A DNA stretch of 64,000 nucleotides, taken from positions 1,178,001 through 1,242,000 of the forward strand of contig NC_007511.1 in NCBI RefSeq assembly GCF_000012945.1, given 5' to 3'. Position numbers and translations under genes: made by a program. Positions 28,301 to 35,443 of this stretch are shown here, one piece after another; within the stretch, counting starts at the first letter, position 1, and every line of letters begins with the position of its first letter. This DNA comes from Burkholderia lata (GTDB taxonomy: Bacteria; Pseudomonadota; Gammaproteobacteria; Burkholderiales; Burkholderiaceae). The notes beneath the pieces are model-generated. The model was not told the DNA's origin. It saw nothing but the letters and a program-made list of their open reading frames with translations, and did no database searches.

Positions 28301-31300
28301 TTCCGGTGCCGGGGTTGTCCACATTGAGTGCGACGCAGTCGATTTACGACATGCCGTCCGGTTCAGGTGGATATCACTACGGATACACGCTCGGCTACTT
28401 TGGGAAAAACGGAATTGGGTTCAATCGGAATCTGGCTTTTGGGCCTGGTCAGCCGACGGGCGGGACTCCGGACGAAATAGCGGAATACTATGCATTGTAT
28501 TCAGCGTATGCGAATTATCTGACGGCGACAGCCACTACGATCAATTCCATGTTCGGATGGGATCCGACCAATGACAACATCAACATCATCAGCACTTTTC
28601 GAAGCACCGGTAAATCAGTGGCAGGTCTCACTGCACCGATTGCACCAACCGCATCGGAGCAGGCGATCAATCCAGGCTCCTATCTGATCTATTTGAATCA
28701 ATACAAGACATATCTTTTAGCGGCTGCCAACTATCGCAACCAGCATCAACTCGATCCGTATCCGTTCGTGGACGTTGTCACACCGCCGACTGTTCAGCCG
28801 GTCGCGGTAATTGCGACGTCGACGATCAACTTGCCCGCCGTGGCCGACAATACGCCATCACCGGTCGCCACTGCGGCGAATCCGATCCCGCTTCAGTCTG
28901 CTTCATTGGCTGGAGGAGCAAGCAGTTCTTTCCGCGTGGTTGCGGGTGCGGATCTGGGCAGCACGAATCCGCTTGCCGTACAGGCCGCGTCGGCTTCGAC
29001 GAAATCGCCGGGCAACGGCAGTGTGACCTTCGACGGTCACACTGCTTATGTGGACGCCAACGGTTTGGCATTGCTTGCGCCGACAGCGCTACGCACCGGT
29101 ACGGGATCGATCGATGTGGCGGCCGCGAATGACATCGCACTGTTCGATGCGAGTTCGACGCCGGCGAACGATCCGAGCGTGACGGTTGTCCCCGGTGTCA
29201 TTTATACGGCGGGTGCTCCGGCTGCCGGAGCGCCCGCGCAGGGCAGCGATGTCGCGATCGTGCATCCGTTGTGGACCGGCAAGCAGGACATTCTGGTGAC
29301 GCCGGCCGTCAACCCCGATTCTGCCGGCGATATCACCATTCACGCGCAAGGGAACATCGTCGGTGCCGAGCGCTTGACGGATGCGACAGGTGAGGTGACA
29401 GGCCAGCAAGGCAGCGATATCAGCCAATTCTGGTGGCAGTGGATGCAGATCGGCAATCCGACGGGAACCGTCGGCGCAACGCGTCCTGTGATGCAGACCG
29501 TTCAAACATCGATCAATTTCGGCGCCTTCGACCAGGGCGTGATGAGTTCTGGCGGCAACATTTCCGTGTCGGCAGGCGGGAATATTGCCGATCTGTCGGT
29601 GTCGCTGCCGACGACGTGGTATTTGACCGCGGCCAATACGGATAACCCGACGGTCAATACGGTCGGTGGCGGCAACCTTGCGGTACACGCCGGTGGGGAT
29701 ATTCTGAGCGGCGGCTATTTCGTCGCGAAGGGCATCGGCACGATTACCGCGGACGGCAAGATCGGCTCGGATATCACGTTGCCGTCGCTGTTGGTCGGAC
29801 AACTTCCAGGTTCGCTGGATACGTTGCTGGCGACGCAGGATGGCACGCTCGACGTGAGCGCCCGCCAGGGCGCCAGCATTGGAAGGGTGTTCAACCCGTC
29901 GTACGTGCAGAGCACTACACTGTTGAATGCCTATCGGCAATACGCGGACGCGCAAGGCTATTCGACGAATTCGGCTGTCAATATCACGTCAACGACGGGC
30001 GACGTGGCAATCGGCACGCTGAAGGGGATCGACACGATAGGGGGAGGAGCTTCAAGTGCCACATTCGGGCTCAACGACATGTCGTTCGTGTTACCTGCCC
30101 GATTGAACCTCACTGCGTTCACCGGTGGTATCACGATAGCGGCCAGCGGAGAACTTGCTCCGTCTCCGTCGGGCAATCTGAGCTTGATCGCGGACCAGTC
30201 GATCAACTTTTCCAGCCTCAATGGGCTGGCGACCAGTGGCGGGGGGGACGGCACCCCGGTGTTCGGCATGCTCGATATGGATCCTGCGTCGATGCCGTCC
30301 CCGACGAATCCTCATGCGAATGTGCCGCTCCTGACCGACACGACGCTGGCCGCTCATGCGTCCAGCGCGTTGCACGAAGACGATACCGTTCCGGCGCGCA
30401 TCTATAGCCTGAATGGCGACATCGTCGACGGGATTTTGCAGACCACCGGCTTTTACGACCAACTCGTTCCCATCTCGATCGACAAGCCCACGTTCATCCA
30501 GGCCGGGCAAGACATCGTCAACCTCGCTTTCCAGGGGCAGAACCTGCGCAAGTCCGATGTGACGCGCATCGTGGCCGGGCGCGACATCTACGATACGCCG
30601 TTCGCAGGTACCGTGAACGCCGTCGTTCCGGCGCTGGTACTGGGTGGCCCCGGCACGTTCGACATCGAGGCGGGGCGGAACATCGGACCGCTGACCAACC
30701 AGATTGAAGTGAATCTTCAAGGTGTACTTACCGGGATAGACGCGATCGGCAACGCGAAAAATCCGTACCTGCCTCATGAAAGCGCGAACATCAACGTGCT
30801 GTTCGGTGTGGGGCCGGGCGTCGATACCGCGACGTTCGTTTCGACTTACATCGACCCGGCGAGCTCGGTGGCAGGGGTGCCAGGCACGACGCCCGCGCTG
30901 ATCGCATTCGTACAGCAGTACGAAGCGGGTCAGGTGGTCGACACGGGGCTGGTGAGCGATCAGCCGGCAAGCGCGCCGCTGACGGCAGCACAAGCGTGGT
31001 CGAAATTCAAGGCGCTTCCGCAGTATGTTCAGCAGCTTTTTGCCGAGCAGGTGCTGTTCAACGTGCTGGCCCGGGTCGGGGAGGACTACAACAATCCCGC
31101 GAGCCCGTATTTTCAGAAATATGCCAGAGGCTATCAGGCGCTCAATACGCTGTTCCCGGCTTCGCTGGGCTACACGGCCAACAGTCTCGGTGGCGGTAGC
31201 AATGGTGCGAACAAGCAGGTCGACACGGGCGATCTGGATATGCGCGGCACGACCATCCAGACGCAGCAGGGCGGTAACGTGTCGATTCTCGGCCCGGGTG

Positions 31301-32097
31301 GGCAGGCGTTGGTCGGGAGCACGTCAGCGCCGCCGCAGATCGTCAATGACAAGGGAACCGTGATCGCTGGCCCGGGGTCGATGGGTATCCTGACGCTCGA
31401 GAAGGGCGACGTGAATATCTTCACGGATCGCAGCGTGTTGCTCGCGCAGAGCCGGATCTTCACCGAGCAGGGGGGCGACATGACGATCTGGAGTTCGAAC
31501 GGCGACATCAACGCCGGCAAGGGCGCGAAGTCGTCGGCCGATACCCCGGCGCCGCAATATCAGTGCGACGCGAACCACTATTGCATGGTCGATGCGCGCG
31601 GGCAGGTGACCGGTGCGGGCATCGCGACGCTGCAGAGCGTACCGGGCGTGTCGCCCGGCACGGTCAACCTGATTGCGCCGCGCGGCACGGTCGATGCGGG
31701 CGACGCCGGGATTCGGGCGGGCAACCTGAACGTCGCGGCGCTGCGCGTGGTGAACGCGGACAACATTCAGGTGACGGGGAAGGCGACCGGTATCCCGCTC
31801 GTGCAGGCGGTGAACACGGGAGCGTTGACGGCCGCGAGCGCGGCTGCGTCGGCGGCGACGCAGGTCGCGCAGGATATGGCGAAAAACAACGCGTCCGGTG
31901 CGTCGGCGCGGCGCTGGACGATTTCGGTGCAGGTCGAGGGATTCGGCGATGCGGGCGGCGATGGCGCGAAGAAGCACAGGCAGCAGGTTGGCTACGATGC
32001 ATCAAATGCGGTGTCGGTATTGGGTTTCGGTCAGGTGGGGCCGACGCAGCGTGCGACATTGACCGAGGATGAGCGTGGGCGGTTAGGCAAAATATGA
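19366..32097 (+). CDS. pdtA: giant two-partner-secretion exoprotein (FHA family, PdtA-like)
   Basis: Secreted beta-helical adhesin of 4243 residues. The ATG at 19366 follows GGGGTGG; an upstream ATG at 19246 lies inside the promoter. An extended signal sequence with a basic N-region ends near residue 46 (AHAHAA/GIMN). The TPS domain spans about residues 95-360, with NPVLWVNANAP, VLTWETMNVG, the AVLNRI region and the diagnostic NRNGVLFGAGS near 234. The rest is mostly Gly/Asn/Thr/Ser-rich repeats expected to form a long right-handed beta-helix. Two cysteines (C4067 and C4073) near the C-terminus are the only ones I noticed in the mature chain. Export should use the TpsB partner at 48841. In P. 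aeruginosa, PdtA is a similarly sized virulence exoprotein in a locus of this kind; orthology is from memory. Confidence 0.88.
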   Translation: MAARARTERQLRATASRSVLKSELSPLYRAVVLMLAAGVSAHAHAAGIMNLGHVAASPVAGGAGGAGGVPGIPNLGVSPQQALQASQPSIRNLGYAAHAIAAQIAAQQNAAAAAAKLPSTVPNGLAPGGLQVAAGATGDTNNPVLWVNANAPTQNVDASGHVNVDVKQTGQNAVLTWETMNVGRQTTLNFDQSGGTQTNGANNWAVLNRINDPSGRPSQILGNITAQGAVYVINRNGVLFGAGSQVNVHSLVASSLDVLNMNNYNQTLQNRVPVVTDSSLAQDAAGIVASNKQFLSLPAGTTGGLAYLESGSSGGLNGNSRLPNEVLGLGNQVNLTSASQYQPWGDVTIEQGASITTHANGNASDGGFVMIAAPNVTNAGHIKATDGQVVLAAGVGVSLRPNSGATTNPQVLLPELSGKITLLGPNGQMTDITPAGTLTNTGIVEAARGNVNLLGSRVAQNGVVGVTTSVNSPGTITISTVDEYSSNNPTGAAYLGQALQTTDGTGGANDTHRAGLLSFGPDSVTTVMPDGNGQTTPSTPGATFTPGSIGMTAGSVWFQGGSLIEAPGSKVSVAALTPSASRAQPPAGQTAVPGRIYLDSGATIDVSGLANVEVPIGQTLVTVDRIGQNELADSPLLRNGFLLGYKNLVFDSTLTGTRSDGVQWVGSPILNLSGYVNLIPRTVDQLLTNGGSITLSGNEVMTATGSSMNLNGGYVHYNGGIVNTTRLVDANGALVPIGQASPYDTYVGIAGQFVESHPRWGVTKTWYNPLLTMGGYQGDYIVGGNAGTLDIYGLQSTVLDGDISAQAFGGAKQMQGNSLPSGGTFNLGADPKLDGAALVHLTSNNSDVASGTAGLVVLQDNAPQLADIAPGFSIDTPLDKTALQALPANDPRNVLTTTVVPVATLNNGGFANLNVTEDKSGGKGFVVPQGTQLALQPGGSISLNSVPIGADVNVAGKLIVPSGTISIVGGGNIIVGPQAVISVAGQWVNNDVQAAPGTTPGNSQFINGGSIALSTTEQTVGNSSDGFRDSTGSILLRPGSVLDVSSGGEVLANGQLLMQNGIPVGRGGNVALSVYAEPVTRQFGHTGDGGQMMPTTQPVNGTIALGGTILSDGFSGGGTLALQALGFQIGGDPKAAAPWDVYLPERFFAQQGFGKYVLNAYYDATVAPGAAVTLTQRNLIADVPALLQTATGANLSTSGLTTSGRLDDYHRQPTSLVLTGGNDASWITPANTAPSYPGVTGAVTLSSGASIHADAGANIGFGSPTQVTVLGSIVAPGGSITLSADSGSTFAQTGQYGIFVPSDSRSVWLGSAAALDVSGTALVNPLAAPVWIGTAVVVPNTGKVLPGGSVTLSSDAGYVVAQPGSKIDVSGTSSNFDQLQPNGTYASQPVWSDAGSITLSAGYGLFADATLAAHAGAAQARGGVLTILPQQNRAGTGEATLVIRQSGELTPVGLGVGQSFKTAIDSTTGLPIGQPTGVIQFATDRLDGSGIANLVLGSATSLAPLIAFAGNVNLSLPESVTLNAGRIAAIGTDQLATLLSAPSTTLSTLLTQPSQHMPGTTVEIDAPYVALNGPTLTSRSPAFVPVATVSDATLNVNASFIDVTNQFQLNNFGQANFTSSGDIRLGSTNATQTSSTALAAAGMLYTSGNLTFKAADLYPATGSTFIVDAVGPTDRATGKPVPTTITFASNGASGTPLSAGGTLLVDATNIVQGGTVRAPSGSLVFGVGDPASTATQAQFNGLPLVATESVRLANGSVTSVSNDSTVIPYGTTVDGVEWQFNPMAGNTKVADLTAPPAKYVGVNAGNVALDKGATIDLSGGGDLQAAEWVPGTGGTRDVLSQYNVSYASGKGAAAVPVNAGAGNVYAILPGAQAPVAAYDPVFAQTVQPATSVYGTATKTTATLGVGQAGLNDGIGKAVYLSGVPGLAAGYYTLLPGKYATLPGAYRVTVASTGGAVVPGASTVLPDGTVTTAGYFADALTGGRNAMPTLFNVQSGPVWQQYSQYTLTGANKFFAAQAAKQGSVTPPLPVDGGQLVLAATKALTLGATLNTAAGIGGAPAEVDIASRDIQITGSGSAALAGYLQIGASDLDSLNAGSLLIGGTRQATPQGVAITPIANSVVVSNDGSTTLKGPEILLVTKADGSGTDPNAPNGLRVDAGASIAAQGDYPAAKDQPLSIAGDGALLRVSNGTMAPLTRTGGTGTGLLTVGAGATLAGGQALMLDSSGNLKVDPSAVLSAKAITADGSAITFTNASGGAAASLPGFVVDPAGLAQFANAQQVALRSYGAIGFVGDVNATFGNSVDLSAGAFTSDGGRVTLNAQQIAFTNETGAPNGVAAPGNGTLTVNAKEIDLGTGTKTLSGFGAVTMNATGGIVGQGTGTFDFGALPVTLGAPVYLADTGSASIVKTTGALTLNGASGTALTKTPVGGAWHFIGGAIADNGAAIAAPAGNVSLEATSGNLTIGSGSTVSSAGMSKQFFDVTRYAPAGSITLTADAGTVDVQAGSTVDFSGANGGGAAGSLALSAPQQVVNLNGTIKGGAANGYAGGSFLLNTGGAADLDALSKTLASSGVNQSIAIRSNTGNLTLSQGNTLTAHTVRLTADGGAGNAADSVNGNVNVFGTIDASGKAGGEIDLYGRNGVDIEGTLLARGSDPKQRGGKVDIGTSAMFDPTVANPYNATYGYENIARANAGTITLGANALIDVSGGTAGGLSGGTVNFRAPLLADGGVNVNPPGAFNDGKGIVGSRATTLEAYAVWSTTDATTHAQHFDGIIDPAGWYDSNGHLVAGTFTAQGTSGVTFGFTPNASGDGGGTLTNNSTGAQVVLTGSAGDQAQLRNGLASIGFDGMNGTYFVPGAANADHQTFYGYQAGGATATTPGTLMGFVQHGLDALVNPFAGKNVANVHVVPGIELDNPSRAINGGDIQVLTNWNLGTGTSPTDLAFRFNGEAPVVTLRAENNVKLKASLTDGFFQIANPLGGGGTIPVPGLSTLSATQSIYDMPSGSGGYHYGYTLGYFGKNGIGFNRNLAFGPGQPTGGTPDEIAEYYALYSAYANYLTATATTINSMFGWDPTNDNINIISTFRSTGKSVAGLTAPIAPTASEQAINPGSYLIYLNQYKTYLLAAANYRNQHQLDPYPFVDVVTPPTVQPVAVIATSTINLPAVADNTPSPVATAANPIPLQSASLAGGASSSFRVVAGADLGSTNPLAVQAASASTKSPGNGSVTFDGHTAYVDANGLALLAPTALRTGTGSIDVAAANDIALFDASSTPANDPSVTVVPGVIYTAGAPAAGAPAQGSDVAIVHPLWTGKQDILVTPAVNPDSAGDITIHAQGNIVGAERLTDATGEVTGQQGSDISQFWWQWMQIGNPTGTVGATRPVMQTVQTSINFGAFDQGVMSSGGNISVSAGGNIADLSVSLPTTWYLTAANTDNPTVNTVGGGNLAVHAGGDILSGGYFVAKGIGTITADGKIGSDITLPSLLVGQLPGSLDTLLATQDGTLDVSARQGASIGRVFNPSYVQSTTLLNAYRQYADAQGYSTNSAVNITSTTGDVAIGTLKGIDTIGGGASSATFGLNDMSFVLPARLNLTAFTGGITIAASGELAPSPSGNLSLIADQSINFSSLNGLATSGGGDGTPVFGMLDMDPASMPSPTNPHANVPLLTDTTLAAHASSALHEDDTVPARIYSLNGDIVDGILQTTGFYDQLVPISIDKPTFIQAGQDIVNLAFQGQNLRKSDVTRIVAGRDIYDTPFAGTVNAVVPALVLGGPGTFDIEAGRNIGPLTNQIEVNLQGVLTGIDAIGNAKNPYLPHESANINVLFGVGPGVDTATFVSTYIDPASSVAGVPGTTPALIAFVQQYEAGQVVDTGLVSDQPASAPLTAAQAWSKFKALPQYVQQLFAEQVLFNVLARVGEDYNNPASPYFQKYARGYQALNTLFPASLGYTANSLGGGSNGANKQVDTGDLDMRGTTIQTQQGGNVSILGPGGQALVGSTSAPPQIVNDKGTVIAGPGSMGILTLEKGDVNIFTDRSVLLAQSRIFTEQGGDMTIWSSNGDINAGKGAKSSADTPAPQYQCDANHYCMVDARGQVTGAGIATLQSVPGVSPGTVNLIAPRGTVDAGDAGIRAGNLNVAALRVVNADNIQVTGKATGIPLVQAVNTGALTAASAAASAATQVAQDMAKNNASGASARRWTISVQVEGFGDAGGDGAKKHRQQVGYDASNAVSVLGFGQVGPTQRATLTEDERGRLGKI

Positions 32098-32112
32098 CGA
32101 AGGGTGAAGTTG

Positions 32113-32149
32113 ACGCGAGCTGCCGGTTCGATCGGTGGCTCGCGTTTTC
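32113..32149 (+). terminator. terminator of the exoprotein gene
   Basis: ACGCGAGC (32113-32120) pairs with GCTCGCGT (32138-32145), an inner CCG/CGG pair adds to the stem, and TTTTC follows directly. It lies 16 nt after the exoprotein stop. Confidence 0.75.
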
Positions 32150-32207
32150 ATATTGGTTTGTGACGGCCGCTCAGTGATAGGGGGGGGACGTTTGCTATTT
32201 CGCATGC

Positions 32208-32242
32208 AAAAACTCTGCCACTGGTGTTCCAGGGGCAGAGTT
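32208..32242 (-). terminator. terminator of the first PstS-like gene
   Basis: AACTCTGCC (32211-32219) and GGCAGAGTT (32234-32242) form a perfect 9-bp stem, with a T-run on the minus strand (AAAAA at 32208-32212). It lies 19 nt past the stop of the minus-strand PstS-like gene. Confidence 0.8.
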
Positions 32243-32261
32243 GCAGAGAGCAATGCCTGCA

Positions 32262-33578
32262 CTAACGACCGGTCACTGTGTCCCTGCAGATGCTCGTGTT
32301 GCCGATGTCGAGGTTGTACGTGCTTGTATTGCTTAGGAAATCTTGTGAAATAGCTGCCAGGTAATTCGACGCAACCATGTCGAAGCCGTTTCCGTGAACA
32401 ATGGACGCAAAGCTGGCGTTTGTGTAGTGGCTATTCAGGAGGTCATGCATGGCCGTTGCGATGTTCGGATCGGCATAGCACTGGCTCAGGATGATCTGGC
32501 TGGTGCCGGAAACTGGATAGCCCGACGTGGGGTTTCCCGCATTGGGTACCCAGTTCACTTGATTGCGCGCTGGTATCCCGGCGGTAGGCGGTGCGAAATT
32601 GGACAGTGCCATCGACGCGTTCGCATACGTCGGCGCATAGTAGGTGCCGATCGCCGTGTTGCGGAGGCTTGCCACCGGCAGTTGCGTTGCGCTGGCTGAC
32701 GTCGTGACCGTGCTCTGCGGCGCGAGGTATGTGTTTGTATAAGCCGGGCTCAGGTAGGCGACCGCGGCCGTCGTGGTCGTCGTCGTGGCGTACGTGACCA
32801 ACTGGTTGCGCACGCCGCCGCTGCCCGAAGCCGCGACGAAAGTCGAGCCCGACGGGAAGCCGGTCGGGAACGACGCCGTGAAGGTCGTCGAATCGACGAA
32901 CGTGACGCCCGGGGCGGTGTTGGCGGTCGTGCAGACGGCGACCAGGTGGCGGGTCAGCAGTTCGGTCGTGCCGCTGCTGTCCGAGCGGTAGACGACGGTG
33001 ATCGGCGCGTGCAGCGTATAGACCGAGCCCGTTTCCGGATTGGTAACTTGATTCCAGTTCGTCAGCTTGCCCGAGAACACGCCGCACAGGTCGTCATCGT
33101 TCAGTGCGATGCTGTGTGCTTGACCCGGCGTCGTTTGCGGCGTCGTCGTGCTCGTCACGGCCGGGCCGTTGATGATCGGTACCGTGATCGGCGTGACGAT
33201 GTACGGAATCTGGATCAGCGGACCATTCGTCGTGCCGAGGCCGGTCTTGTACGATGTGATTTGTGAGGACGACAGCGCCGCATCGCTGTACGCGAAATCG
33301 ACCATGCCTGTGTTCTGCGAGCCGAGAAACGTCGGCTGATTTTTGAGGAATGCATTCTGCCCGTTTCCTGAACCGACCGGGTAATAGGTCAGCGTTGCCT
33401 CGGCGGTGCCGAATAGGCCGATTTCGGTATTGGCAATGCCGGGTTCGCCGATCATCGGTGCGACGAGCGACGACCCGCCACCCTGGACGAGCGGGCCTGC
33501 GGCGATCGCGGCCGTTGAACCGATGCCGGCGATCAAAAGCGCGACGATCCGGCAGAGGTTGCGTTGTTGAAATTCCAT
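32262..33578 (-). CDS. PstS/DING-like secreted protein, copy A
   Basis: Exported protein of 438 residues with a clear signal peptide (VALLIAGIGSTAAIAA/GPLV). The fold is a PstS-type phosphate-binding protein: VQGGGSSLVAPMI at the N-terminus, YSDAALSSSQI, LCGVFSGKLTNWNQV, YRSDSSGTTELLTRHL and GSGGVRN are the phosphate-loop motifs. Four cysteines could form two disulfides. In P. aeruginosa, LapA-type low-molecular-weight phosphatases related to DING proteins are substrates of the Hxc type II system, so this is a likely substrate of the gsp genes nearby. No pstCAB genes are present. The start at 33578 excludes an unsupported extension. Confidence 0.8.
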   Translation of the reverse strand: MEFQQRNLCRIVALLIAGIGSTAAIAAGPLVQGGGSSLVAPMIGEPGIANTEIGLFGTAEATLTYYPVGSGNGQNAFLKNQPTFLGSQNTGMVDFAYSDAALSSSQITSYKTGLGTTNGPLIQIPYIVTPITVPIINGPAVTSTTTPQTTPGQAHSIALNDDDLCGVFSGKLTNWNQVTNPETGSVYTLHAPITVVYRSDSSGTTELLTRHLVAVCTTANTAPGVTFVDSTTFTASFPTGFPSGSTFVAASGSGGVRNQLVTYATTTTTTAAVAYLSPAYTNTYLAPQSTVTTSASATQLPVASLRNTAIGTYYAPTYANASMALSNFAPPTAGIPARNQVNWVPNAGNPTSGYPVSGTSQIILSQCYADPNIATAMHDLLNSHYTNASFASIVHGNGFDMVASNYLAAISQDFLSNTSTYNLDIGNTSICRDTVTGR

Positions 33579-33681
33579 GAGATTTTCCCGTTGCATCAAC
33601 CGGCTATCCAAAGTGCCCGGTATGCGCATCTAGCGATGCTCGACCGGATGAGGGTGAGAAATACCGATTGGACGTGTAAAC

Positions 33682-33716
33682 AAAAAACCGCGCCCTTGAC
33701 GATCCAGGGGCGCGGT
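33682..33716 (-). terminator. terminator between the two PstS-like genes
   Basis: ACCGCGCCC (33687-33695) pairs with GGGCGCGGT (33708-33716), followed by six T on the minus strand (AAAAAA at 33682-33687). It ends the upstream copy B, so copy A needs its own promoter or read-through. Confidence 0.8.
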
Positions 33717-33751
33717 CGAATCAACGGCGGAGCATCCGCCGCCAAATGGAC

Positions 33752-35077
33752 TTAACGACCGGTCACGGTGCCCGTGCAGACGCTCGTGTTGCCGATATCG
33801 AGGTTCCACGTGCTAGCGTTGCTCAGGAAGTCGTTCGAGATGGCCGTCTGGTAGTTCGACGGAACCGTGTCGAAGCCGTTGCCGTGAACGATCGACGCGA
33901 AGCTGGCGTTCGTGTAGTGAGCGTTCAGGAAGTCATGCACGGCCGTCTTGACGTTCGGATCGGCATAGCACTGGCTCAGGATGATCTGGCTCGTGCCGGA
34001 AACCGGATAGCCCGACCCCGGGTTGCCCGCGTTGGGCACCCAGTTTGCCTGGTTGGAGGCGGCTGCCTTCGACGTGGTGGGCGGTGCGAACGAACCCAGC
34101 GCCGTCGACGCGTTTGCGTACGTCGGCGCATAGTACGTGCCGTTCGTCGTGTTCCGGAGGCTTGCCACCGGCAGTTGCGTTGCGCTGGCCGACGTCGTGA
34201 CCGTGCTTTGCGGTGCGAGGTACGTGTTCGTGTAGTCCGGGCTCAGATAGGCGACTGCGGCCGTCGTGGTCGTCGTCGTCGTGGCGTACGTGACCAACTG
34301 GTTGCGCACGCCGCCGCTGCCCGAAGCCGCGACGAAAGTCGAACCCGACGGGAAGCCGGTCGGGAACGACGCCGTGAAGGTCGTCGAATCGACGAACGTG
34401 ACGCCCGGGGCGGTGTTGGTGGCCGAGCAGACGGCGACCAGGTGGCGGGTCAGCAGTTCGGTCGTGCCGCTGCTGTCCGAGCGGTAGACGACGGTGATCG
34501 GTGCGTTCAGCGTATAGACCGAGCCCGTTTCCGGATTGGTGACCTGATTCCAGTTCGTCAGCTTGCCCGAGAACACGCCGCACAGGTCGTTGTCATTCAG
34601 CGCGATGCTGTGCGCTTGACCCGGCGTCGTCTGCGGCGTCGTCGTGCTCGTCACGGCCGGGCCGTTGACGACCGGCACCGTGATCGGCGTGACGATGTAC
34701 GGAATCTGGATCAGCGGACCATTCGTCACGCCGAGGCCGGCGCCGGTCTTGTACGACGTGAGTTGCGCGGACGACAGTGCCGCATCGCTGTTCGCGAAGT
34801 CGACAGTACCCGTGAGGCCCGGGCTCAGATACGTCGGCTGGTTGTTCAGAAACGCGTTTTGACCGGCGCCCGAACCCACCGAGAAATACGTGAACGAGCC
34901 TTGGCCCGTACCGAACAGGCCGATTTCGGTCGCGGTGTTGCCGATCGCGCCGATGGTCGGGGCGACGAGCGACGAGCCGCCGCCGAGCACGGTCGGCGAG
35001 GCCATTGCGGCCGTGGCGCCCAGACCGGAAACAACGAGAGCGAGGACTTGACAGATCTTGCGCTTGCTGGATTTCAT
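33752..35077 (-). CDS. PstS/DING-like secreted protein, copy B
   Basis: Exported protein of 441 residues and close paralogue of copy A. It has signal peptide VLALVVSGLGATAAMA/SPTV, then the same phosphate-loop motifs (VLGGGSSLVAPTI, NSDAALSSAQL, CGVFSGKLTNW, SDSSGTTELLTRHL). Long stretches of the central half are nearly identical at the nucleotide level to copy A. The Thr run before AAVAYLSP is seven residues here and six in copy A. The start at 35077 follows AAGGAAATTTCTC. A divergent-looking ECF-type promoter pair lies upstream. Same inferred role as copy A: extracellular phosphate-binding protein or phosphatase exported by a type II system. Confidence 0.8.
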   Translation of the reverse strand: MKSSKRKICQVLALVVSGLGATAAMASPTVLGGGSSLVAPTIGAIGNTATEIGLFGTGQGSFTYFSVGSGAGQNAFLNNQPTYLSPGLTGTVDFANSDAALSSAQLTSYKTGAGLGVTNGPLIQIPYIVTPITVPVVNGPAVTSTTTPQTTPGQAHSIALNDNDLCGVFSGKLTNWNQVTNPETGSVYTLNAPITVVYRSDSSGTTELLTRHLVAVCSATNTAPGVTFVDSTTFTASFPTGFPSGSTFVAASGSGGVRNQLVTYATTTTTTTAAVAYLSPDYTNTYLAPQSTVTTSASATQLPVASLRNTTNGTYYAPTYANASTALGSFAPPTTSKAAASNQANWVPNAGNPGSGYPVSGTSQIILSQCYADPNVKTAVHDFLNAHYTNASFASIVHGNGFDTVPSNYQTAISNDFLSNASTWNLDIGNTSVCTGTVTGR

Positions 35078-35198
35078 GAGAAATTTCCTTGGACGAAGAT
35101 AAACGGGAACCCCTGCTACTGCGGTTGGAATGCTTGTAGACCGCCGGGTAAATGTAGGGGGAAATACGAATGACGCGTGTGAATTTTTCATAACGAAT

Positions 35199-35230
35199 GG
35201 TGCGTAACATTTTTATCGAATAAGCCATTG
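35199..35230 (+). promoter_or_regulatory. ECF-type promoter, rightward copy
   Basis: GGTGCGTAAC, 16-nt spacer, CCATTG. It points toward gspF, whose start is 519 nt downstream, a much longer leader than at the other copies. Confidence 0.6.
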
Positions 35231-35411
35231 CGTTATTCGGATTGGTAAAGCGGGGATTGGAGCGTTATTTGGCACCTGCCGGAGCGTTCAGATACTGGGA
35301 TTCGGCGCAGGGCCGTTCCGGCGGAACGAGCGCCAGAGCCGCCAGAGCCTTAATCACACATGGCGCCGACCGCCGACGTCGCACGCGAGCTCGCGCGGTG
35401 CTATCCCAACT

Positions 35412-35443
35412 TCAAGACGGTTTTGTGGCGGATGTTACGGAAC
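35412..35443 (-). promoter_or_regulatory. ECF-type promoter, leftward copy
   Basis: On the minus strand GTTCCGTAAC, 16-nt spacer, TCTTGA. It points toward the PstS-like genes about 335 nt away. The -35 is good, the -10 is weak. Confidence 0.5.
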
